Shown one piece after another: positions 7,010 to 13,049 of a DNA stretch of 34,975 nt. Source of the DNA: a virus; the IMG/VR virus record IMGVR_UViG_3300022843_000005, positions 1 to 34,975 of that record. One strand, 5' to 3'. Below the pieces are notes generated by a model, which was not told the DNA's origin, made no database searches, and saw nothing but the letters and a program-made list of their open reading frames with translations. A program made the position numbers and the translations under genes. How positions within the stretch are numbered: position 1 is the first letter of the stretch; each line of letters begins with the position of its first letter.

Positions 7010-7050
7010 CTATGAAACGTCAGTAAACACCTATTAGTGACGTTTCATAG
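7010..7050. promoter_or_regulatory. 13-bp perfect inverted repeat after the early block
   Basis: CTATGAAACGTCA (7010-7022) and TGACGTTTCATAG (7038-7050) are perfect inverted arms with a 15-nt spacer. On the plus strand no T-run follows the hairpin. On the minus strand it is followed by a T-rich stretch, but no minus-strand gene ends here. It could be an operator, or a terminator/processing hairpin for the early transcript. Confidence 0.6.
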
Positions 7051-7135
7051 TAAATAAAAATATACATATAACGCTTAAACGTATAAATAAAAGAACGCAA
7101 GTCAGTTTTAACCTGACAGTAAAACTACAAAAAGC

Positions 7136-7405
7136 ATGAGAAAATTAACAATTGTTTTAATACTATTAATTAGTACGACAGTATTTAGTCAAACAGGTAA
7201 CAGATACACAAATAAATTTAAAGAAGCCGACAAAGTATTTAATGCTAGTGAATTAAACATTGAAACTTTCGCTTTATCTGATAAGGAAATGGAATTAATT
7301 GTAATAAAAACTACAAATGATAAAGTTATAGATTTAAAACCTAAATGGTATAAATTTAAAAAAATACGTAAATGGAAAAAAATAGTAAATAAGCCTGTTA
7401 ATTAA
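7136..7405 (+). CDS. Small exported protein (89 aa)
   Basis: Residues 1-19 form a signal peptide: MRK, then a hydrophobic core LTIVLILLISTTVF, then SQ, a common Bacteroidota cleavage context (FSQ). The mature part is about 70 residues, Lys-rich at the C-terminus (KWYKFKKIRKWKKI), so it would be a basic periplasmic or envelope protein. I do not recognise the family. An exported early or middle phage protein might alter the host envelope, but this is a guess. A short hairpin (GTCAG/CTGAC, 7101-7117) precedes the start. Confidence 0.7.
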   Translation: MRKLTIVLILLISTTVFSQTGNRYTNKFKEADKVFNASELNIETFALSDKEMELIVIKTTNDKVIDLKPKWYKFKKIRKWKKIVNKPVN

Positions 7406-7424
7406 AATAAAAATACTATATTTG
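7395..7424 (+). promoter_or_regulatory. Host-type promoter for candidate small RNA
   Basis: A perfect -7 element TATATTTG is at 7417-7424, with CTG (one mismatch to TTG) 19 nt upstream at 7395-7397. The predicted start is near 7431. Confidence 0.5.
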
Positions 7425-7430
7425 TACTCG

Positions 7431-7512
7431 GGTCATTCATTCCCGATTTTGGATTTATAGTTAATTTTAGTTTAAGTGAGCAGGTTTGTAAGGTTTCCTG
7501 CTCACTTTTTTT
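7431..7512 (+). ncRNA. Candidate ~80-nt phage small RNA
   Basis: The segment begins about seven bases after a TATATTTG promoter element, folds an initial hairpin (TCGGG/CCCGA, 7428-7446) and ends at a strong intrinsic terminator (7474-7512). It has no convincing reading frame. A promoter, a short non-coding body and a terminator are the expected layout of an autonomous small RNA. The alternative is a promoter not used in vivo plus a terminator for the gene at 7136. Confidence 0.4.
7474..7512 (+). terminator. Rho-independent terminator
   Basis: AAGTGAGCAGG (7474-7484) pairs perfectly with CCTGCTCACTT (7497-7507) around a 12-nt loop, and a run of T follows to 7512. It separates the early and sRNA region from the next unit. 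Confidence 0.9.
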
Positions 7513-7540
7513 GTGCATCAGATTTAAAGTTGTATATTAG
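7511..7540 (+). promoter_or_regulatory. Host-type promoter upstream of structured leader
   Basis: TTG at 7511-7513, 19 nt, then TATATTAG at 7533-7540, one mismatch from TAnnTTTG. It lies directly after the terminator and would start a transcript near 7547, carrying the structured leader 7557-7689. Confidence 0.5.
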
Positions 7541-7556
7541 CCAAGAGTAATAGATT

Positions 7557-7689
7557 AACCGTCTTTGATTGTGGGGATTGGAGGCGGTTTTAAAATAGTG
7601 GTGTCGGTTCAAACGCCTAGTCGATGAGGCAAAAAGAAAGATTTGATTTAACTAAATGCTTCGGCAGTTGGTACACACCACTTTTAAAC
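7557..7689 (+). ncRNA. Structured leader RNA (multi-hairpin)
   Basis: AACCGTCT (7557-7564) pairs with AGGCGGTT (7582-7589), with one G-U. A second, long imperfect helix joins about 7587-7604 with 7675-7689; its core is AGTGGTGT (7597-7604) with ACACCACT (7675-7682). Enclosed are GCCT/AGGC (7615-7618/7627-7630) around the ATG of a short frame, ATTTG/TAAAT (7641-7657), and a UGC-UUCG-GCA tetraloop hairpin (7657-7666). A branched fold closed by a long helix suggests a functional RNA, either a cis-regulator or a stable RNA. No family recognised. Confidence 0.45.
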
Positions 7690-7692
7690 TAA
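7624..7692 (+). CDS. Candidate 22-aa leader peptide
   Basis: ATG 7624 opens 22 codons beginning MRQKERFDLTKC and ending just before the next small frame at 7698. The ATG sits in the loop and 3' strand of a GCCT/AGGC hairpin inside the structured leader. It resembles the 2665 leader frame in length and basic start (MRK/MRQK). It may equally be non-coding RNA. Confidence 0.25.
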   Translation: MRQKERFDLTKCFGSWYTPLLN

Positions 7693-7697
7693 ACAAG

Positions 7698-7796
7698 ATG
7701 AAACGAGATTTTAACGAATGGATTAACTACATACAAATACCTACAATAGACATACTAATTGTAGAGCAAATGAATGTGGTGTATTATTATAACTAA
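7698..7796 (+). CDS. Small hypothetical protein (32 aa)
   Basis: The frame encodes MKRDFNEWINYIQ followed by a hydrophobic/acidic segment and an aromatic end. It begins five bases after the leader frame stop and ends one base before the ATG of the next gene (7798), so the spacing fits an operon. It is too short for a family judgement. Confidence 0.4.
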   Translation: MKRDFNEWINYIQIPTIDILIVEQMNVVYYYN

Positions 7797-7797
7797 T

Positions 7798-8022
7798 ATG
7801 AGAAATTATAAAGATTTAATAAAAGACTTAAACAGTATAACAAATAATTTTTGTTGTATTGATACGGAAAGGATACAAATATTAGTTAATCATTCAGACA
7901 TGAAACTGTTAGATAATGAGGTTTTGCATCCAGAAAAAAAGCATTGCATCTATGGAATACCAATCGAGTTAGGGTATGTTGAAACTCCTTCGATTGGTCT
8001 AATAAAAAAAGCCACCCGCTAA
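7798..8022 (+). CDS. Hypothetical protein (74 aa)
   Basis: I do not recognise it. The start at 7798 (MRNYKDLIKDLNSITNNFCC) is preferred over an in-frame ATG at 7774, because the latter overlaps the preceding small frame and adds a non-polar WCIII stretch. The protein has three or four cysteines, CC near residue 19 and another in KKHCIYGIPIELGY. It is followed by a 135-bp gap leading to the sigma-like gene. Confidence 0.6.
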   Translation: MRNYKDLIKDLNSITNNFCCIDTERIQILVNHSDMKLLDNEVLHPEKKHCIYGIPIELGYVETPSIGLIKKATR

Positions 8023-8142
8023 GATGACTTTTAACTAAAATTACACATAATTCTTATCCTATTATTTTATGTTCAGTTCATTCTGACGAGCCAAATATAT
8101 AAAACTTTTTGATATAAACAACCTTTTTACAGAAAATATTTA

Positions 8143-8150
8143 TATATTTG
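8143..8150 (+). promoter_or_regulatory. -7 element TATATTTG just before the sigma-like gene
   Basis: A perfect TATATTTG ends seven bases before ATG 8158, so the predicted transcript would begin at or next to the start codon (leaderless). A good -33 TTG at the expected distance is not visible, so the promoter may be weak or activator-dependent. Confidence 0.5.
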
Positions 8151-8157
8151 TAAAAGA

Positions 8158-8619
8158 ATGTTAGAAGAACTATCAAAGAAAGACAAAATATGGAGGGAAA
8201 TAGCCTTCAATATCTGTAAGAATAAAGACTTAGCAGATGAATTGACGAACTTAATGTATCTACGGATATACAATTACAAGATTCCAGAAGATAAACAAAC
8301 AGAAAGTTACATCGGTTTTGTAATTTACAACCTATTTAGAGACCATTGTAAGAAGCAACCACACATAAGTATAGATGACTTCTACGATATAACGGAAGAG
8401 GTTTTAGTACATGGCTTTACGGATTACGATATGTCTATACTAGAGAAAGCAAATGAGTTGAAATGGTGGGAACGTCAATTATTAATACTCTCTTACGACA
8501 AGTCATCACATCAAATACAAAGAGAGTATCACATAAACTATCAATACACGCTTAGGCATGTAGACAAAGCAAAGAGAAAGGTGTTAGGTGATAATTATAA
8601 AACAATTAAAAACATATAA
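8158..8619 (+). CDS. Sigma-70/ECF-like RNA polymerase sigma factor (candidate late regulator)
   Basis: This 153-residue protein has the outline of a minimal ECF sigma factor. Residues about 10-40 (WREIAFNICKNKDLADELTN followed by LMYLRIYNY) resemble sigma region 2, which binds core polymerase and the -10 element. The C-terminal part, WWERQLLILSYDKSSHQIQR then YQYTLRHVDKAKRKVL, resembles a region-4 helix-turn-helix for the -35 element. The linker is short and divergent. It has its own promoter element and starts a middle operon. It is the natural candidate to read the four GTAACAAA-N10-TTTAGTTATA late elements; the link is inference. Confidence 0.6.
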   Translation: MLEELSKKDKIWREIAFNICKNKDLADELTNLMYLRIYNYKIPEDKQTESYIGFVIYNLFRDHCKKQPHISIDDFYDITEEVLVHGFTDYDMSILEKANELKWWERQLLILSYDKSSHQIQREYHINYQYTLRHVDKAKRKVLGDNYKTIKNI

Positions 8620-8621
8620 AC

Positions 8622-8816
8622 ATGGGGATAGCAATAATAATATTATGGTATTTAATAGGAGCGTATGGATTTTACTATTGGTGGACTAAAGAGAGCGATA
8701 TTGAAACTACAGATTTAATTCTAATGATTCTTTCTGGTTTTTTTGGTGTTTTTATTTGGGTTTTATATTTCTTATACAAAGGAGAAAGTAAAGTAATATT
8801 CAAAAAAAGAAAATAA
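8622..8816 (+). CDS. Two-TM membrane protein (64 aa)
   Basis: There are two hydrophobic segments, at about residues 3-20 (IAIIILWYLIGAYGFYYWW region) and about 32-51 (LILMILSGFFGVFIWVLYFL), with a short acidic loop and a basic C-terminal tail (KVIFKKRK), which suggests both ends are cytoplasmic. It starts two bases after the sigma-like gene stop. The function is unknown; it lies far from the lysis genes, so a holin role is less likely. Confidence 0.7.
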   Translation: MGIAIIILWYLIGAYGFYYWWTKESDIETTDLILMILSGFFGVFIWVLYFLYKGESKVIFKKRK

Positions 8817-8818
8817 GA

Positions 8819-8992
8819 ATGGAATGTAGCGCATTAATAAGTAGAGGAGAAAAATCTTGTGAAAACATACTAAAAAAAGACTCTAGTATTTTTCTTGAAA
8901 CAAAAACAATGAAGGTATATAATAAATATGGAGACTTGTTGGGTGTGGCTGGGTTTACAGCTAATGGATTAAGTGTTAAAAATTTTAAATAA
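8819..8992 (+). CDS. Hypothetical protein (57 aa)
   Basis: ATG 8819, two bases after the previous stop, opens a 57-codon frame beginning MECSALISRGEKSCENILK and ending NGLSVKNFK. The next gene starts at 8995, so the spacing on both sides is tight. Two cysteines lie near the N-terminus. The C-terminal half looks beta-rich (VYNKYGDLLGVAGF). No family recognised. Confidence 0.6.
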   Translation: MECSALISRGEKSCENILKKDSSIFLETKTMKVYNKYGDLLGVAGFTANGLSVKNFK

Positions 8993-8994
8993 CA

Positions 8995-9459
8995 ATGGAA
9001 CTACAGAGCAAAACATTAAAAGAGTTAAGAGAAATGTACCCAAGTATTAAATCCACTTCTAAAGATGGGTTTATAAGGCAGATACCAAGTGAGGGATTAG
9101 GGGATACTATTGAAAAGGTACTACATTCTCCTGTACTAAAACCAATAACAGAAGTAATAAAGAAAGTGATGTTTAAAGATGGTGAAGATTGCGGGTGTAA
9201 TAAAAGAAAGGTGGCTTTAAATAAAGAGTTCAAGTATAAACTAAAACCTAGGTGCTTTACTGAATCAGAATATAAAGAGTGGGGAGTATTTAAAGAAGGT
9301 CTAACTCTTAGTATAGCAAATAGTGATATAAAGTATATTTGTTTATTGTACTCGTCTGTCATGAATCGCCAGTACTTTGAGCCATGCAGAAACTGCTCAC
9401 CTAAACCACTGATCTACATGATAGATAAACTTAACGTAGTTTATGATAGTTATAAATAA
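8995..9459 (+). CDS. Conserved-type phage protein with Cys motifs (154 aa)
   Basis: The protein has a segment GLGDTIEKVLHSPVLKPITE followed by EDCGCNKRK (about residues 64-72) and a C-terminal CRNCSPK. I have an impression of the same GDTIE...DCGCxKRK layout in other Bacteroidota phage proteins of unknown function. The cysteines (CGC and CxxC) could bind zinc or iron. It is the last gene before the repeat-containing intergenic region, so it could be a DNA-binding protein acting there; this is speculation. Confidence 0.65.
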   Translation: MELQSKTLKELREMYPSIKSTSKDGFIRQIPSEGLGDTIEKVLHSPVLKPITEVIKKVMFKDGEDCGCNKRKVALNKEFKYKLKPRCFTESEYKEWGVFKEGLTLSIANSDIKYICLLYSSVMNRQYFEPCRNCSPKPLIYMIDKLNVVYDSYK

Positions 9460-9520
9460 CGGTTTGAGTATGGTTAGAAAATTTAACGATTAAATAAAAA
9501 TAGAACAAAATGAAAGCAAT

Positions 9521-9607
9521 ATGCACAGTGAGTTTCTATCTGGAACATATAATGCTTATGATGATATAATATTTGCTATTAAAAACAATGTAGTTAAAGC
9601 ATTGTAG
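9521..9607 (+). CDS. Doubtful small ORF (28 aa)
   Basis: The frame MHSEFLSGTYNAYDDIIFAI and onward to TAG at 9605-9607 has plausible composition but is very short and isolated. An overlapping 19-codon frame from 9510 looks worse. Listed for completeness. Confidence 0.2.
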   Translation: MHSEFLSGTYNAYDDIIFAIKNNVVKAL

Positions 9608-9630
9608 TTAACGTTGAGTATATGAATAGT

Positions 9631-9663
9631 TATCCGGCAACTATCCGGAAACTTCCGGGTAAC
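9631..9663. repeat. Iteron-like array A: three 11-bp units
   Basis: TATCCGGCAAC (9631-9641), TATCCGGAAAC (9642-9652) and TTCCGGGTAAC (9653-9663) are direct, contiguous units with consensus TATCCGGnAAC. The 11-bp period puts every unit on the same face of the helix, as in arrays bound by replication initiators, repressors or small terminases. Confidence 0.75.
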
Positions 9664-9700
9664 TAAATTACTCATTATCAGCGAAATGATACATTTAAAC

Positions 9701-9730
9701 GGTAATCTCCGGTAATCTCCGGTAATTGTT
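9701..9730. repeat. Iteron-like array B: 10-bp units
   Basis: GGTAATCTCC is repeated exactly twice (9701-9710, 9711-9720) and begins a third time as GGTAATTGTT (9721-9730). Read in a shifted register the units are CTCCGGTAAT, sharing TCCGG(n)AA with array A 38 bp upstream. The period is close to one helical turn. Confidence 0.75.
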
Positions 9731-9740
9731 TATATACATT

Positions 9741-9763
9741 GTTGTGGGTGGTTAGCCTACGAC
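9741..9763 (+). promoter_or_regulatory. RNA hairpin before the 54-aa gene
   Basis: GTTGTGGGT (9741-9749) pairs over all nine positions with GCCTACGAC (9755-9763) when G-U pairs are allowed, with a five-base loop. The wobble pairing suggests an RNA hairpin rather than a DNA palindrome. It ends 13 bases before ATG 9777. Confidence 0.4.
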
Positions 9764-9776
9764 TTAAATAAATTTT

Positions 9777-9941
9777 ATGACTGAAATAGATAAAAAGATT
9801 CAAGAAGTGAAAAACCAAAGACAAAATGTTAAAAATGATATTGCTGAAAAAATGACAATACTAAGAATTAGAGAAGCTGAACTTAGAGCGATTGAATCGT
9901 TTGTAGACCAATTAAATGATTTGAAAGAAAAAACTAAGTAG
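9777..9941 (+). CDS. Small coiled-coil protein (54 aa)
   Basis: The frame from ATG 9777 to TAG at 9939-9941 encodes a protein that is almost entirely helical and charged (MTEIDKKIQEVKNQRQNVK, then AEKMTILRIREAELRAIE), with heptad-like spacing of hydrophobic residues. It is probably a dimeric coiled coil. It follows the repeat arrays directly and precedes the packaging genes. No family recognised. Confidence 0.6.
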   Translation: MTEIDKKIQEVKNQRQNVKNDIAEKMTILRIREAELRAIESFVDQLNDLKEKTK

Positions 9942-10032
9942 GTTTATTACCTACAACACCGTATAACAGTAACAAACAAAATACAAAACAATACATATAA
10001 GTATATAAATAACCACAGTAAACAAAATACAA

Positions 10033-10152
10033 ATGATAGAAGAGAACTTAGAGATACTTTTAGATAGTGAGTTAGGGCAATTGGAAATGCTTTTTACAGA
10101 CCACAATATAGTGTACTATGAGTTTTGTTTCTATTCGGAAATATTAAACTAA
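10033..10152 (+). CDS. Small acidic protein (39 aa)
   Basis: MIEENLEILLDSELGQLEML and an aromatic-rich tail, ending at TAA 10150-10152, six bases before the next ATG (10158). The spacing suggests it belongs to the packaging operon. The composition is protein-like but the frame is short; function unknown. Confidence 0.45.
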   Translation: MIEENLEILLDSELGQLEMLFTDHNIVYYEFCFYSEILN

Positions 10153-10157
10153 AACCA

Positions 10158-10598
10158 ATGGAGGACGGTAGAAGAAACAACGGGGGTAATAGAAACGCAG
10201 GAAGGAAAAAAGGAATAGGTGTTGCTAATGATATAAGAAAATATTGCGAATATTTTATAAAGGAATTATTACAGGACGATGCTATAAAATTAAAAGCAAC
10301 AAAACAATTAAGTGTTAATATAATAGATCAAACAGAAGATTATTTTTATATTTTAAAGAATGAAAACAAGTACAAACTAGGGTTTACTTCTGATATAAAA
10401 AAAAGACACAGTAATTATAAAGCGCACTTAGGTTATGTAAACATTATATATATTTATAAAGGTTATGATGCAAATGATATAGAGTCTTATCTACATTCTA
10501 AATACAATAGTAAAAGAATTGTTGGTGAGTATTTTCAACTATCTAAAGATGATATACTTAATATTATATCTTATTGCTCTTTACTAAATATAAAATAA
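10158..10598 (+). CDS. Terminase-small-like N-terminus fused to GIY-YIG (T5orf172/MUG113-type) nuclease
   Basis: Residues 1-20 contain NNGGNRNAGRKKG, nearly the same as the start of the terminase small subunit encoded next (NNGGARVGAGRKP). Residues about 22-52 are a helical DNA-binding-like segment. Residues 62-135 are a GIY-YIG-type domain: YFYILKNENKYKLG (Tyr and Gly positions at 62-75), Arg83, the likely catalytic Glu109 in NDIESYLHSKY, and GEYFQL at 123-128. I chose ATG 10158; an upstream in-frame start at 10125 overlaps the preceding gene. It may be a homing endonuclease targeted to the terminase locus, or a packaging-linked nuclease. Confidence 0.65.
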   Translation: MEDGRRNNGGNRNAGRKKGIGVANDIRKYCEYFIKELLQDDAIKLKATKQLSVNIIDQTEDYFYILKNENKYKLGFTSDIKKRHSNYKAHLGYVNIIYIYKGYDANDIESYLHSKYNSKRIVGEYFQLSKDDILNIISYCSLLNIK

Positions 10599-10636
10599 AA
10601 AGATAAAAACAAGTTGAATAATCAAGTTATTTCAAT

Positions 10637-10921
10637 ATGGGAACAGTAAAAAATAACGGAGGGGCTAGAGTAGGAGCAGGGCGTAAACCTAAAGCCGAAG
10701 AACAAAAACTAATAGAGAAACTCACTCCTTTAGTTGATTCTGGATATAAGGCGCTAGAGAACGCTTTAAAGGATGAACAAGGCTGGGCGGTTAAACTGTT
10801 CTTTGAGTACATGTATGGTAAGCCTAAGCAGCAGATAGAACAAACTACAGTTACTTTAGATAAAGAAGTGACACCAGAAGATATAAAAGCAATTAAAGAA
10901 GAGTTTTTTAAAAAGTATTAG
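10637..10921 (+). CDS. terS: Terminase small subunit
   Basis: At 94 residues the protein begins with the GGARVGAGRKP motif often seen at the N-terminus of phage small terminases, followed by a helical domain (EEQKLIEKLTPLVDSGYKAL, then ALKDEQGWAVKLFFEYMYG) and an acidic C-terminal helix. The small subunit recognises phage DNA and presents it to the large subunit, whose gene begins immediately after its stop. The iteron-like repeats about 0.9 kb upstream are a possible binding site. Confidence 0.8.
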   Translation: MGTVKNNGGARVGAGRKPKAEEQKLIEKLTPLVDSGYKALENALKDEQGWAVKLFFEYMYGKPKQQIEQTTVTLDKEVTPEDIKAIKEEFFKKY

Positions 10922-12304
10922 ATGACTGAGAAAGATGTGTTAAGGACAGCACTCGAAAGCAGTTTACTTTTGTTTGCAATGTATTTGTATAAAGAGAATC
11001 ATAATAGAAACTTTATACCTGCACCTCATTTAGATAAAATATGTGATACATTAGAGCGTGTTTATAATGGTGAGATTAAACGCCTTATAATAAACATGCC
11101 ACCTAGGTATGGAAAGACAGAGTTAGCCATTAAGATGTTCATAGGTTGGTGTCTTGCTCGTAATCCTTCATCTAAATTCCTACACTTATCTTATTCCGAT
11201 TCATTAGCCTTAGACAATTCAAGTCAGACAAAAGAGTATATTAATTCAGAGCCATATCAGAACCTTTGGAGTATGAACTTAAAGAAGGACGCACAAAGCA
11301 AAAGTAAATGGTTTAACGATGACGGTGGAGGAGTTTATGCTACATCATCAGGTGGTGCAATCACAGGATTTGGAGCAGGGTCTACAACTCTAGGAGGGTT
11401 CGGTGGTGCTATTATAATAGATGACCCATTGAAACCAGATGACGCATTCAGTGATGTTAAGAGACGATCAGTAAACGAACGATACAACAATACAATACGC
11501 TCAAGGGTAAACAGTAGAGACACGCCTATCATCTTAATCATGCAAAGGCTACATGAGGATGACCTAAGTGGGTATTTATTAGGGGGTGGCTCTGGTGAGG
11601 AGTGGGAGCATCTTTGTCTGCCTGCATTGAGTGAAGATAATAAACCATTGTGGAAACAGAAGCATACGTTTAAAGAACTCGAGAGCATACGCCAAGCAAA
11701 TGCATACACATTCGCAGGACAGTATCAACAGAAGCCCGCACCAGATGAAGGGGGTGAATGGAAGAAAGAATGGTTTGAGATTATAAATATAAAAGACATA
11801 CCTTTAAATACTCTTAAATGGGAGTTTATAATTGATGGTGCATATACAAAGAACACTGCAAACGATCCTACAGGGTATCAAGTGGGTGCTAAATACAAGA
11901 ACGATTACATTATACTTAGTTCGGTAGATAAGTACTTAGAACTTCCTGAACTATTAAAAGACATACCCAAATACATAGAAGCGTTACCTGTTAAAATTGG
12001 ATTGATAAAGATTGAACCAAAGGCAAGTGGTAAATCTTTAAAGCAAATGATTAAGGCGAGTACTAATTATAATGTTACTGAAATTAAAAGCGACTTTGTA
12101 AACAATTCTAAGATTGAGAATGTACGTGCAACTTCTAATTATATCGAAGGTGGTCGTGTTAAGATAATCAAAGGGAGTTGGAATCAGCACTTTTTAGACC
12201 AAGTAGGAACGTTTCCTAATGCTAAACATGATGAACATATTGATTTAACGTGCTATGGTATTGAGTCAAATCTAATGAATAACAATAGAATAGAAATAGG
12301 ATGA
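10922..12304 (+). CDS. terL: Terminase large subunit
   Basis: This is the packaging motor ATPase and nuclease. The Walker A segment is PPRYGKT at residues 60-66, Walker B is IIIDDP at 164-169, and the nuclease domain starts near IIDGAYT at 303-309, with its first acidic metal ligand and later KHDEHID near the C-terminus. RLHEDDLSGYLL (209-220) is the conserved stretch after the ATPase core. At 460 residues it is of usual length. It begins directly after terS and ends in an ATGA overlap with a methyltransferase gene. Confidence 0.92.
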   Translation: MTEKDVLRTALESSLLLFAMYLYKENHNRNFIPAPHLDKICDTLERVYNGEIKRLIINMPPRYGKTELAIKMFIGWCLARNPSSKFLHLSYSDSLALDNSSQTKEYINSEPYQNLWSMNLKKDAQSKSKWFNDDGGGVYATSSGGAITGFGAGSTTLGGFGGAIIIDDPLKPDDAFSDVKRRSVNERYNNTIRSRVNSRDTPIILIMQRLHEDDLSGYLLGGGSGEEWEHLCLPALSEDNKPLWKQKHTFKELESIRQANAYTFAGQYQQKPAPDEGGEWKKEWFEIINIKDIPLNTLKWEFIIDGAYTKNTANDPTGYQVGAKYKNDYIILSSVDKYLELPELLKDIPKYIEALPVKIGLIKIEPKASGKSLKQMIKASTNYNVTEIKSDFVNNSKIENVRATSNYIEGGRVKIIKGSWNQHFLDQVGTFPNAKHDEHIDLTCYGIESNLMNNNRIEIG

Positions 12305-13029
12305 TAGATTTAATATTAGGAGATTGCCTAGAAGTGATGAAAACGATTAAAGATAATAGTATTGATGCTATTATTACAGACCCACCTTACGGAACTACCG
12401 CCTGTAAATGGGATAGTGTTATTGATTTTGATTTGATGTGGGAACAACTTAACAGAATCATAAAGGCTAATGGTGCAATTGTTTTGTTTGGTAGTGAGCC
12501 TTTTAGTTCTGCTTTGAGAATGAGTAATATAAAGAACTACAAATATGATTGGATATGGGAAAAAACGAAAGGAAGTAATTTCCAAATATTAAAGCATCAA
12601 CCGTGGAAAATGCACGAAAATATATTAATATTTAATGCTAAAGGAGTTTATAATCCTATTAAATACAATGTTGATAAATCGAAAATAGATAAAAGAATAA
12701 ATGTAAACCCACCAATAAGTAATAAAGATGGGGTTTATGGTAAATTAAACAGAACAAGGAAAAAGGATGATGGCACACGTTACCCTTCGTCAATTCAAAA
12801 AATTAGTAATCCAAACAATAAAAGCTTACACCCAACACAAAAACCCGTTCCATTAATGGAGTACTTAATAAAAACCTACACCAACGAAAAAGAAACGGTT
12901 TTAGATTTTACAATGGGTAGCGGTACAACAGGAGTAGCTGCAAATAATCTTAACAGAAACTTTACAGGAATAGAAATGGATGAAACGTATTTTGATATAG
13001 CACAAAATAGGATAGTAACAAATAATTAA
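12301..13029 (+). CDS. N6-adenine/N4-cytosine DNA methyltransferase (beta class)
   Basis: DPPY is at residues 27-30, HPTQKP at 177-182 and the SAM-binding DFTMGSGTTG at 202-211, in beta-class order. At 242 residues it has an insertion of about 60 residues between the motifs (NPPISNKDGVYGKLNRTRKK) that may act as a target-recognition region. It differs clearly from the enzyme at 3519. It overlaps terL by four bases, so methylation may be made at the time of packaging. No restriction enzyme is adjacent; protection of packaged DNA from host restriction is the likely role. Confidence 0.88.
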   Translation: MIDLILGDCLEVMKTIKDNSIDAIITDPPYGTTACKWDSVIDFDLMWEQLNRIIKANGAIVLFGSEPFSSALRMSNIKNYKYDWIWEKTKGSNFQILKHQPWKMHENILIFNAKGVYNPIKYNVDKSKIDKRINVNPPISNKDGVYGKLNRTRKKDDGTRYPSSIQKISNPNNKSLHPTQKPVPLMEYLIKTYTNEKETVLDFTMGSGTTGVAANNLNRNFTGIEMDETYFDIAQNRIVTNN

Positions 13030-13042
13030 AAATTTAGTTATA
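13015..13042 (+). promoter_or_regulatory. Candidate late promoter, copy 1
   Basis: GTAACAAA (13015-13022), 10 nt, TTTAGTTATA (13033-13042). The element ends seven bases before ATG 13050, so the transcript would be nearly leaderless. It is one of four copies with identical spacing, and lies at the start of the tail block, inside the 3' end of the methyltransferase gene. Confidence 0.75.
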
Positions 13043-13049
13043 ATAGTAT

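Larger units (their letters stand above)
9460..9776. other. 317-bp region without a firm gene; repeats and hairpin
   Basis: The stretch holds a doubtful 28-codon frame (9521-9607), two sets of short repeats (9631-9663 and 9701-9730) and a wobble-containing 9-bp hairpin (9741-9763) just before the next gene. It separates the middle operon from the packaging genes, so it is a candidate for an origin, a packaging site or an operator. Confidence 0.6.

Noticed and set aside
7598-7681. tRNA or tRNA-like gene (7-bp closing helix, GGTTCAAA and AGTTGGTA elements)
   Set aside because: The D-like and T-like elements are in the wrong order and no anticodon arm or T-stem can be drawn, so it is left as an unassigned structured RNA.
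9447-9454. TAGTTATA near the end of gene 8995
   Set aside because: The upstream half GTAACAAA is absent at the fixed distance.
9631-9730. CRISPR array
   Set aside because: The repeats are 10-11 bp, contiguous and without spacers, and no cas gene is present.
9969-9976. Fifth copy of the late element (GTAACAAA before the packaging genes)
   Set aside because: The first half matches, but the bases at the required distance (9987-9996) do not resemble TTTAGTTATA. It is a half-site at best.
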